Assembly: GCA_045600945.1 (NCBI GenBank)
Contig: JAZRYX010000057.1
Span: 1 to 6,725 of the forward strand
Origin: Darwinimomas sp045600945
GTDB taxonomy: Bacteria; Bacillota; Clostridia; Lachnospirales; Lachnospiraceae
Length of the DNA: 6,725 nucleotides
Direction of reading: 5' to 3'
Shown piece after piece: positions 1-4,508 of this stretch; position 1 is the stretch's first letter; each line of letters starts with the position of its first letter. The notes below the pieces were generated by a model, which searched no databases, was not told where the DNA came from, and worked only from the letters and a program-made list of their open reading frames with translations. Both the position numbers and the translations under genes were made by a program.

Positions 1-2
1 AT

Positions 3-1241
3 GCGAAGAACGACAGTAAAACAGATAAGGAGATGTTCGTCAGCGGAATCAACTGCTCAAAGCAGAATGCCTACGCCGAAATGGTCGCTGTGCAGCGCCG
101 ATTCGGGGTGAAAGGGAAAGTTGTCGGCTATCACGGAATACAGAGCTTTGCCGAAGGTGAAGTGACGCCGGAACAGGCATTTGAGATCGGCAAGGAAACC
201 GCCCGGCGTATGTGGGGTGACCGATATCAGGTGCTCGTCACCGTCCATTTGAATACGGATAACCTGCATTGCCATTTTGTTGTTAATCCCTGTTCGTTCG
301 TTGACGGGCAGAAGTTCAAAAACAAGATCGGTGATCATAAAGAGCTCCGTCGTATCTCTGATGAAATATGCCGGGGACACGGTTTATCTGTCCTTGAAAA
401 CAGTGAGTTTTACAGCAAAGGGAAAAAGAAAGAATACTGGATGCACAAATCCGGGAAGAAAACGCACCGGGATATGCTCAAAGAAGATGTGGATTACTGC
501 CTCAGGTATGCCGGGAACTGGGATCAGTTTGAATCTCAGATGCGCGGCCTCGGTTATGTGATCGACTGGACAAGAATGTCTGTACGGGCGAAGGACTGGG
601 AGCGCTCCGTGCGTCTTACCTCTCTCGGCTATGATATAGACAAAATGAGCGAACAGATGGAACGGAACCTGTTTTCTGACGGGCATCTGTATGAATGGAA
701 CACGCATCTGCCGTATAAGCCGAAGAAGTTTCCATTGGAATATGAACTCCAGCGTTTGCAGTTTACCGTAGAACACAGCTATGATACGGCAACTGTTCTT
801 GTGGATACCTTGTTTCTCATACTGATCGAACTCATTGAGATCGTGACACAGATGACGGATATCATGCTTCTCTCCCCGGATCTGCGGGATGCCGCACGAG
901 ATATTGAACAATATCGTGCCGACTATCATTTTCTCAAAGGAAACGACATCCGAACGATTTCGGGTCTGTCAGAAAATATATCCGCGACAAAGGAGCAGAT
1001 AGCATCTCTGGAAAATGAACGATCCAAAGCGGACAATGCCCGCCGCAGGGCGCATACGCCGGAGGAACGGCAGGCAGCAAAGGATTGTCGAAAAGAGATT
1101 ACGAAAGAAATCAATCCTCTCAGAGAGCAGCTGAAACGGGCCGAGAAAATCATGGAGAAATCTCCGCATTTATATGAATTATTACAACAGGAACACGGCC
1201 TTGAACGTGCCGCGATACGAAAACTTGAAAGAAACAGATAA
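3..1241 (+). CDS. MobA/VirD2-type (MOBP-like) relaxase, 5'-truncated by window edge
   Basis: DNA relaxase that nicks the element at oriT and leads the strand during conjugative transfer. The frame is open from position 3 with no start codon, and the first visible Met (33) lies inside a conserved stretch (TDKEMFVSGINCS), so the true start and the catalytic tyrosine of the N-terminal end are outside the window. Counting from that Met, the core shows a YHGIQSFAEGEVTPEQA segment (residues 33-49) and the metal-binding histidine motif VHLNTDNLHCHFVVN (His72, His79, His81), followed by KNKIGDHKELRRISDEIC, all typical of Relaxase/Mobilisation nuclease proteins. Residues about 250-275 form a very hydrophobic, Leu/Ile-rich stretch, and residues about 310-385 are charged and coiled-coil-like, ending RAEKIMEK. 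The C-terminus is complete (TAA 1239-1241). The family call is firm from the motif. The MOBP subgroup is judged from resemblance. Confidence 0.93.
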   Translation, partial: AKNDSKTDKEMFVSGINCSKQNAYAEMVAVQRRFGVKGKVVGYHGIQSFAEGEVTPEQAFEIGKETARRMWGDRYQVLVTVHLNTDNLHCHFVVNPCSFVDGQKFKNKIGDHKELRRISDEICRGHGLSVLENSEFYSKGKKKEYWMHKSGKKTHRDMLKEDVDYCLRYAGNWDQFESQMRGLGYVIDWTRMSVRAKDWERSVRLTSLGYDIDKMSEQMERNLFSDGHLYEWNTHLPYKPKKFPLEYELQRLQFTVEHSYDTATVLVDTLFLILIELIEIVTQMTDIMLLSPDLRDAARDIEQYRADYHFLKGNDIRTISGLSENISATKEQIASLENERSKADNARRRAHTPEERQAAKDCRKEITKEINPLREQLKRAEKIMEKSPHLYELLQQEHGLERAAIRKLERNR

Positions 1242-1264
1242 AATGAACAACTACACTATGCGCG

Positions 1265-1300
1265 ATGCCGGACAGATTTTCTGCCCGGCATTTGCGTTTT
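1265..1300 (+). terminator. Probable intrinsic terminator after the relaxase
   Basis: A hairpin begins 23 bases after the relaxase stop. ATGCCGG (1265-1271) pairs with CCGGCAT (1285-1291). After one mismatch, CAGA (1273-1276) pairs with TCTG (1280-1283), closing a TTT loop. It is followed by TTTGCGTTTT, a modest T-rich tail. The next gene's ribosome binding site lies only 15 bases beyond, so termination may be partial. Confidence 0.55.
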
Positions 1301-1329
1301 ATGACACAAAATGAAGGAGGTAATGCCTA

Positions 1330-1506
1330 TTGGAAAAAAAGAGAGATGAATGGAGCTCGTTCGCCGACATGCTCGGCAGCTTAATTGCAAAATACTATGA
1401 CGTATTAGATATAGATTCACTGCCTGATCCGAGGCAGGATAGACCGCTTGAACCAGCAACGTATAAGACTGCAAAAATGGATGGCGGAGAAGATGCGGTA
1501 GTGTAA
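1330..1506 (+). CDS. Small acidic hypothetical protein, 58 aa, TTG start
   Basis: The start is the TTG at 1330, chosen because AAGGAGG (1314-1320) sits 9 bases upstream. The nearby ATG at 1323 is in another frame and closes after eight codons. The product begins MEKKRDEWSSFADMLGSLIA, continues through KYYDVLDIDSLPDP and ends GGEDAVV. It is acidic, cytosolic-looking, without signal peptide or membrane segment, with an amphipathic N-terminal helix (SSFADMLGSLIAKYY). It follows the relaxase in the same direction and is probably an element-encoded accessory protein. I do not recognise a functional family. The good ribosome binding site and sensible composition support a real gene. The stop codon overlaps the T-tract of the opposing terminator. 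Confidence 0.6.
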   Translation: MEKKRDEWSSFADMLGSLIAKYYDVLDIDSLPDPRQDRPLEPATYKTAKMDGGEDAVV

Positions 1507-1541
1507 AAAACCGGTGTCAAGGGCAATTTCCTTGGCACCGG
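1504..1541 (-). terminator. Intrinsic terminator of the minus-strand cassette
   Basis: CCGGTGTCAAGG (1511-1522) pairs with CCTTGGCACCGG (1530-1541): 12 bp with one G.T wobble and a 7-base loop. Read on the minus strand the hairpin runs straight into six T's (complement of 1505-1510). On the plus strand no T run follows. It lies 12 bases past the stop of the 1553-1915 gene and is the best terminator in the window. Confidence 0.85.
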
Positions 1542-1552
1542 CCCTCGCAAAG

Positions 1553-1915
1553 TTAGTCTTGCCCCAGCAATTCTGTTGAGTCATCCATTATTATATCTTT
1601 GAATGGAGTTCCACAAATTACCGTACTTTTAAGCAATTCGGCCATATCGGCATATTCACCCAGCAATTCATACATGTGCTGTTCTGAAAAAGAAGACTCA
1701 TCTTTTTCGGGCACTTTGATATACAGACCAAACATAGCTTCTCGTCCATCTTGGAGAATAGTGCTTTCAGAATTGTACATAGACCCGGTATGTAAGCGAT
1801 ACTCGATTCCTTTATAGGAAAAATCCAACCCAAACCAGTGGCCCTCTGACGGAGCCCATTCTCCTATGTATTGAGATGTAAATTCCTCAAGAGATTTAAA
1901 TTCATTAATCCTCAT
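1553..1915 (-). CDS. Hypothetical 120-aa acidic protein, last gene of the DUF4417 cassette
   Basis: Starts with ATG at 1915, overlapping the upstream stop as ATGA. AAGGAG (1932-1927) lies 11 bases upstream, so translation is probably coupled to the 129-aa gene. The protein opens MRINEFKSLEEFTSQYIGEW, has an aromatic middle (GHWFGLDFSYKGIEYRL, 25-41), a strand-like segment MFGLYIKV (61-68), a helix MYELLGEYADMAELLK (81-96), and an acidic tail DIIMDDSTELLGQD. It lacks a signal peptide or membrane segment. It is small and acidic and stands directly after a possible effector gene, the usual position of an immunity or antitoxin partner, but no named domain is recognised and this role is inference. 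It could equally be a phage accessory protein. The terminator follows immediately. Confidence 0.8.
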   Translation of the reverse strand: MRINEFKSLEEFTSQYIGEWAPSEGHWFGLDFSYKGIEYRLHTGSMYNSESTILQDGREAMFGLYIKVPEKDESSFSEQHMYELLGEYADMAELLKSTVICGTPFKDIIMDDSTELLGQD

Positions 1916-2301
1916 TTTAAATGAAACTCCTTTTTTATTTGTTTTATCAGTACAGCTTCATCTGCAGTTGGCGATACACCGGGATCATTTTTATTATGGC
2001 TCATATAGATGTGTCTGTGCGGTTGCACGCCTTGGTGGGCATGCGCAAAGTCTATACTTACAGCTTGATTATGATTTTCATCGTAATAAGCGAGATGCTT
2101 CAACTGCCCATCCTTTACAATGGCATAAATACGCCCCGCAGTATGTGAGTACTCCGGCGCTTTAACATTATTTGAGTCTTGTACAATGACCTTGACATTA
2201 GCGTTGCTAGACAAGATACCTATTGATTTATAATGCTGACCGCCTGCTTTAAAGGCAAAATTACCAGTATCAACATTTTCAAACGCTCCTCTGGATCCCA
2301 T
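1912..2301 (-). CDS. Phage-like 'MGSRGA' protein, 129 aa, with His-rich motif
   Basis: ATG at 2301, with AAGGAGG (2317-2311) 9 bases upstream. It begins one base after the DUF4417 stop. The N-terminus MGSRGAFENVDTGNF resembles the MG(S/G)RG openings common in small proteins of Firmicutes prophages. The C-terminal half reads GRIYAIVKDGQLKHLAYYD (57-73, strand-rich), then HAHQGVQPHRHIYMSH (87-102), with five histidines at 87, 89, 95, 97 and 102 that could bind metal or form an active site, then a helix EAVLIKQIKKEF. From memory, similar GRIY...D.sH.HkG..PH.H proteins, some fused to phage minor head proteins, occur in clostridial phages. I cannot cite an entry. Function is unknown; a nuclease/toxin-like or structural accessory role is possible. 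The region looks AT-richer than the relaxase. Confidence 0.8.
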   Translation of the reverse strand: MGSRGAFENVDTGNFAFKAGGQHYKSIGILSSNANVKVIVQDSNNVKAPEYSHTAGRIYAIVKDGQLKHLAYYDENHNQAVSIDFAHAHQGVQPHRHIYMSHNKNDPGVSPTADEAVLIKQIKKEFHLK

Positions 2302-2302
2302 A

Positions 2303-2992
2303 TCAAATACCCTCCTTGATTGTAAATATTGGTGACAGACCTTCGAATTTCAATTGCTCATATTTGACGTTAAACGAGTCCTTGTATTGAAAATTGATAA
2401 AAGATCCCGTCATACCGTCAATCATATTCCCAAAAACGATAATCACCGGAGGATTAATTCGATTTTTCATCTCGTTGAATCCTGCAAGAAAAATATCTTC
2501 ATGCTCCTGGCAACCAAGAGTTGAGATGATTACAACAGATTGGGACTCAACATTCCCAAAGCATAAGTCATAGGTATCCGCGAGGGCCCAGCCTACTGTC
2601 GGTAGGACCGTGCATCCGTAATTTTGCCAGGTTTTTCCAAGCCATCTTGACATATAGACGTTATACCTGATGTCATTTATATTCATTGTAGGATAAATGC
2701 TAAAATCAGGTGTTGCAACCGCGGCATAGGATTGAAACAGTCCAACCTTCTTGAGAGGATTGCCCCATAAACTCAACAGACGCTTATCGTAATTGAACAT
2801 CAAGAGCAGGGTGTTTTTGTTGAAAGTCTTAGCGGAAGCATTTTGGTATCCGCTAATTTTTAGTTTCTCCCAGTTGAATGCGTCAGTGGGAGTTCTATTG
2901 ATAATTGGTATGCCATAGGCATCGTAATCGCAACCGCCTATAACCGGCCGGATGACTTTGTATTTGTCCTCCTCGGACAGTCCTTTAATCAT
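2303..2992 (-). CDS. DUF4417 domain-containing protein
   Basis: Recognised as DUF4417 from the ordered segments (numbered from the 253-residue longest reading) GGCDYDAYGIPII (43-55), LLMFNYDKRLLSLWGNPLKK (87-106), VATPDFSIYP (116-125), the NVYMSRWLGKTWQNYGCTVLP segment (about 135-155) and GNVESQSVVIISTLG (170-184). The family occurs in phages and mobile elements of Firmicutes, and its biochemical role is not established. Two starts are possible. The ATG at 2992 (229 aa) has AAGGAT (3004-2999) 6 bases upstream and is preferred. A TTG at 3064 (253 aa) has no visible Shine-Dalgarno sequence but adds KPRSKIYKCHCSVVWLNKD, so a longer protein cannot be excluded. It is the first gene of a packed set: the next gene starts one base after its stop. 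No convincing minus-strand promoter lies directly upstream, so read-through from the XRE-ImmA genes is likely. Confidence 0.85.
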   Translation of the reverse strand: MIKGLSEEDKYKVIRPVIGGCDYDAYGIPIINRTPTDAFNWEKLKISGYQNASAKTFNKNTLLLMFNYDKRLLSLWGNPLKKVGLFQSYAAVATPDFSIYPTMNINDIRYNVYMSRWLGKTWQNYGCTVLPTVGWALADTYDLCFGNVESQSVVIISTLGCQEHEDIFLAGFNEMKNRINPPVIIVFGNMIDGMTGSFINFQYKDSFNVKYEQLKFEGLSPIFTIKEGI

Positions 2993-3082
2993 ATTAAGAT
3001 CCTTATTCAGCCATACAACGGAACAATGGCATTTGTAGATTTTGCTCCGAGGTTTGGCCTCCAAGGTACTGCTAAGTAATTT

Positions 3083-3110
3083 ACCAGATTACGAATAGAA
3101 GTACCCGGAG
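3083..3110 (+). repeat. 28-bp direct repeat, copy A (DUF4417 leader)
   Basis: Begins ACCAGATTACGAATAGAAGT and ends ACCCGGAG. It matches 26 of 28 positions of copy B at 3204-3231, 121 bp away. The internal CGAATA (3092-3097) / TACCCG (3102-3107) pairing is broken on the plus strand, but as minus-strand RNA both changes become G.U wobbles, so the stem could still form there. It lies 91 bases before the preferred DUF4417 start. No clear + promoter precedes this copy. Confidence 0.85.
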
Positions 3111-3138
3111 GCAATAAAAAGTATTCTTCATGATTTTT

Positions 3139-3170
3139 GAGAAATCTGCTTTCCACAGCAGATTTTTCTT
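3139..3170 (+). terminator. Hairpin with T-rich tail, probable + strand terminator
   Basis: AAATCTGCT (3142-3150) pairs with AGCAGATTT (3157-3165) around a TTCCAC loop. The stem extends outward three more pairs, including one G.T, and is followed by TTTCTT. Read on the minus strand it is followed by CAAAAATC with no T run. It would end a transcript entering from copy A and insulates the promoter that starts at its edge. What transcript it normally ends is unclear. Confidence 0.5.
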
Positions 3171-3197
3171 GACTCCGGATCCGAACACCCCTATAAT
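3169..3197 (+). promoter_or_regulatory. Consensus sigma-A-type promoter, + strand
   Basis: TTGACT (3169-3174) and TATAAT (3192-3197) are separated by exactly 17 bases. This is close to the ideal vegetative promoter. The predicted start point is about 3204, the first base of repeat copy B. No protein gene lies downstream on the + strand: everything to 4200 is antisense to minus-strand genes. Confidence 0.75.
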
Positions 3198-3203
3198 AAT
3201 AAA

Positions 3204-3231
3204 ACCAGATTACGAATAGAAGTATTCGGAG
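3204..3231 (+). repeat. 28-bp direct repeat, copy B, with palindrome
   Basis: Begins ACCAGATTACGAATAGAAGT and ends ATTCGGAG. It contains a perfect 6-bp inverted repeat CGAATA-gaag-TATTCG (3213-3228), which may be a DNA operator just after the predicted transcription start, or an RNA hairpin at the 5' end of the transcript. It differs from copy A at two bases, both in the right arm of this palindrome. Confidence 0.85.
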
Positions 3232-3236
3232 AAGAA

Positions 3237-3284
3237 GTTCTGAACTGATTGTTCCACCAGTCAGTGCAGAGCTTTTTCTTTTTT
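3237..3284 (+). terminator. Strong intrinsic terminator of the + strand RNA
   Basis: GTTCTG (3237-3242) pairs with CAGAGC (3267-3272, one T.G). After an A.G mismatch, ACTGA (3244-3248) pairs with TCAGT (3261-3265) around a 12-base loop. The tail is TTTTTCTTTTTT (3273-3284) directly after the stem. Read on the minus strand the hairpin lacks a following T run, so it acts in the + direction. Confidence 0.7.
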
Positions 3285-3299
3285 GCCAAACGCAATCAT
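3261..3299 (-). other. Tiny 12-codon ORF after ImmA, possible gene remnant
   Basis: ATG at 3299 has an excellent AGGAGG (3313-3308) 8 bases upstream and lies 20 bases after the ImmA-like stop, but encodes only MIAFGKKEKALH before TGA. The good signal on so short a frame suggests the start of a third operon gene whose body has been lost, or a leader peptide. Its A-rich codons are the complement of the + strand terminator's T tract. Confidence 0.25.
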
Positions 3300-3319
3300 A
3301 TGCACCACCTCCTCTGTAA

Positions 3320-3838
3320 TTACCGCAGGGAATTTAATTGCACCCGTGCAGCGGACATTGATACGCCGCATTTAGCGGCAACCTTATCGGCGGACATGCC
3401 TTCTATGAGATATGATGACGCTAAGAGTTCTCCGCCAAACGCATCTGCCTGCCATTCCGGATCTTCAAAAGGTTTCAAGCGTTCGTTCGGTGCCAACCTG
3501 CAAAGAGCGATTGCGTCGTCTTCGTGCATAAACAAATGCCCAATCTCGTGGGCAATAGTAAGGCGGTCCCGACCTTCACCCTGAGCAGCCCGCAGATAAA
3601 TGTCCTCTCGGATGCGAATTAGATTCTTGCTGGGATATGTTTCGCCGTGCTTATTGCCCATTTCACTCTCTGTAACTACTTCAAACTGAAAATCCGGAAC
3701 AAGCACAGGCAGCACGTTTTCTACGAACCGAAGAACCGGAAAATACAAAACATTTTGCAGCCCCACTTCTTTCTTGAGCATGTACACATAATCTCTGATA
3801 TTCTGCCTTGAGACTGCATCTGCTTTATAACAATTCAT
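3320..3838 (-). CDS. ImmA/IrrE-family metallopeptidase
   Basis: Zinc-dependent peptidase of the ImmA/IrrE type (172 aa), the class that cleaves or inactivates a partner XRE repressor and so releases mobile-element genes on a host signal. The zincin motif HEIGH is at residues 97-101 within LTIAHEIGHLFMHED. The third ligand is probably Glu128 in PEWQADAFGGELL, matching the family's E..A(N/D).F pattern. The C-terminus GMSADKVAAKCGVSMSAARVQL is helix-turn-helix-like, also common in this family. Start ATG 3838 overlaps the regulator's stop as TAATG; GGAGG (3855-3851) is 12 bases upstream. Length is normal. Translational coupling with the XRE gene makes that protein the obvious substrate, by inference. 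Whether another repressor is also cleaved is unknown. Confidence 0.9.
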   Translation of the reverse strand: MNCYKADAVSRQNIRDYVYMLKKEVGLQNVLYFPVLRFVENVLPVLVPDFQFEVVTESEMGNKHGETYPSKNLIRIREDIYLRAAQGEGRDRLTIAHEIGHLFMHEDDAIALCRLAPNERLKPFEDPEWQADAFGGELLASSYLIEGMSADKVAAKCGVSMSAARVQLNSLR

Positions 3839-4200
3839 TAATTTCGCTTACCTCCAATAAGAATTTTTCTGATTGCTTCCGCTTGGGCTTCATCAATATC
3901 GGAAAACTTTCGGGCAAAAGATACTGCCAGTTCGCGATTCTGGAGGCTTGTGCCAATGAAATCCATTTCAATGGCGTTCTCGGTTTCAGCTATCGCAGTG
4001 GTAAAATCTTTTCTCTGTGCCTCATTTAAGCTGTAAAGGCTGCAGATTCTGCTGTTCCACGAAGAGGGCATATGTTTCTTTCCATTCTCAACAGCAGAGA
4101 GGAAAGAAACCGTTACTTCCAGCTTATCGGCCATATCTTTCAATATTTCGCCCTCATCAATTCTTAGTTTCCGTAGAAACCTTCCTAAACTTGTCAACAT
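3838..4200 (-). CDS. XRE/Cro-family transcriptional regulator
   Basis: A 120-aa DNA-binding protein and probable autorepressor. The N-terminal domain (about 4-60) shows LGRFLRKLRIDEGEILKDMA, then the helix-turn-helix MADKLEVTVSFLSAVENGKK (23-42), with SFLSAVENG as the recognition-helix signature. The C-terminal part (EMDFIGTSLQNRELAVSFAR) is helical and ends in a short basic tail, GGKRN. Start ATG 4200 follows AAGGAGG (4214-4208) at 7 bases. It is driven by a consensus promoter (4238-4266) and a palindrome overlapping the -35 (4263-4278) that is a natural autoregulatory operator. It is paired with the ImmA/IrrE-type gene, as in ICE and prophage switches such as ImmR/ImmA. That analogy is functional, not a claim of orthology. 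Confidence 0.9.
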   Translation of the reverse strand: MLTSLGRFLRKLRIDEGEILKDMADKLEVTVSFLSAVENGKKHMPSSWNSRICSLYSLNEAQRKDFTTAIAETENAIEMDFIGTSLQNRELAVSFARKFSDIDEAQAEAIRKILIGGKRN

Positions 4201-4237
4201 AGCGTAACCTCCTTATATTGCCGCTAGGGCTACACAT

Positions 4238-4266
4238 AATATAGCACAGTTAGTATACGCTGTCAA
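4238..4266 (-). promoter_or_regulatory. Promoter of the XRE-ImmA operon
   Basis: On the minus strand TTGACA (4266-4261) and TATATT (4243-4238) are 17 bases apart, giving a start point near 4231 and a leader of about 30 bases before the XRE ATG. The -35 is a perfect consensus. Confidence 0.8.
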
Positions 4267-4278
4267 CCCATAGGTTGA
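4263..4278. promoter_or_regulatory. Candidate XRE operator palindrome
   Basis: TCAACC-cata-GGTTGA is a perfect 6-bp inverted repeat of 16 bp total, overlapping the -35 element of the XRE promoter. Its size suits a dimeric Cro/C1-type repressor. Binding by the adjacent XRE protein is inference. A shorter ACAG...CTGT repeat (4246-4263) spans the promoter spacer. Confidence 0.55.
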
Positions 4279-4306
4279 AAAATTGCCCAACATCAAAAAT
4301 CGAATC

Positions 4307-4326
4307 GCGTTACAGCGTCTGAACGC
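4307..4326. repeat. Inverted repeat between divergent promoters
   Basis: GCGTT (4307-4311) and CAG (4313-4315) pair with CTG (4319-4321) and AACGC (4322-4326) around CGT, with one bulged A. It lies upstream of the + promoter at 4345. The GCGTT/AACGC arms recur in the perfect palindrome at 4471-4488, so both could be sites for one regulator. Confidence 0.4.
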
Positions 4327-4344
4327 AGAAAGAATATGAAGATA

Positions 4345-4373
4345 TTGAAAAACGAGAAAATGTATGATATAAT
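4345..4373 (+). promoter_or_regulatory. Promoter of the AlbA_2 gene (extended -10)
   Basis: TTGAAA (4345-4350), a 17-base spacer, then TATAAT (4368-4373) preceded by TG at 4365-4366, an extended -10. The predicted start is near 4380, giving a leader of about 129 bases that contains two hairpins before the ribosome binding site. Confidence 0.75.
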
Positions 4374-4424
4374 ACTTGCAAACAGTGTCCAAACTATTTT
4401 GCGAGTTTTACTATTCGGATAATG

Positions 4425-4453
4425 AGAATGTGCAGCCCATGGTTGCGCATTCT
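4425..4453 (+). repeat. Leader hairpin 1 upstream of the AlbA_2 gene
   Basis: AGAATGTGC (4425-4433) pairs with GCGCATTCT (4445-4453) with one T.G; the stem continues A-T, G.T, C-G, C-G inward to a CAT loop. It is 13 bp in all and lies in the predicted 5' leader. No T run follows, so it is not a terminator. The role is unknown. Confidence 0.5.
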
Positions 4454-4466
4454 ACATACAGATAAA

Positions 4467-4493
4467 GAATGTGAACGCGCGCGTTCACAATTC
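4467..4493 (+). promoter_or_regulatory. Perfect 18-bp palindrome abutting the ribosome binding site
   Basis: GTGAACGCGCGCGTTCAC (4471-4488) is fully self-complementary. With a T-A pair and, across a bulged A, GAA/TTC outside it, the structure spans 4467-4493 and ends exactly before AAGGAGG (4494-4500). It may be a DNA operator or an RNA hairpin controlling ribosome access to the AlbA_2 gene. An autoregulator is plausible because that protein has a winged helix. Confidence 0.55.
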
Positions 4494-4508
4494 AAGGAGG
4501 AATCGACG

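Larger units (their letters stand above)
3204..3284 (+). ncRNA. Candidate ~81-nt antisense small RNA
   Basis: The unit is bounded by a 17-spaced consensus promoter (3169-3197) and a strong intrinsic terminator (3237-3284), with no ribosome-binding-site/start pair between. The predicted RNA has a 5' hairpin (CGAAUA-GAAG-UAUUCG), a purine-rich linker GGAGAAGAAG, then the terminator stem. It is fully antisense to the minus-strand region between the ImmA-like gene and DUF4417, and its 5' 28 nt could also pair with copy A in the DUF4417 leader (26 Watson-Crick pairs and two G.U). It could alternatively be a terminated by-product of an operator-controlled promoter whose gene was lost. I know no RNA family that matches. 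Expression is not shown by sequence alone. Confidence 0.4.

Noticed and set aside
783..860. Hydrophobic stretch in the relaxase as a membrane segment
   Set aside because: It is interrupted by acidic residues (LIELIEIVTQM) and lies in a cytosolic DNA-processing protein. More likely a buried helix.
384..929. 181-codon minus-strand ORF inside the relaxase
   Set aside because: Antisense to a well-conserved relaxase, has low-complexity hydrophobic/aromatic composition and no family resemblance.
3130..3219. 29-codon + frame starting at the ATG at 3130
   Set aside because: The nearest purine-rich site (GGAGG at 3107-3111) is 18 bases away, and the frame crosses a terminator hairpin and a consensus promoter.
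3083..3231. CRISPR-like pair of repeats
   Set aside because: Only two 28-bp units with a 93-bp gap containing a promoter and terminator, and no cas genes. It does not fit an array.
3249..3584. + strand ORF of 111 codons
   Set aside because: TTG start without a ribosome binding site, begins in a terminator loop, and is antisense to the ImmA-like gene with its zinc motif. It is a shadow frame.
4422..4508. Upstream in-frame start extending the AlbA_2 protein by 29 residues
   Set aside because: No ribosome binding site, and it would translate the two leader hairpins. The ATG at 4509 has an ideal AAGGAGG and begins at the domain start.
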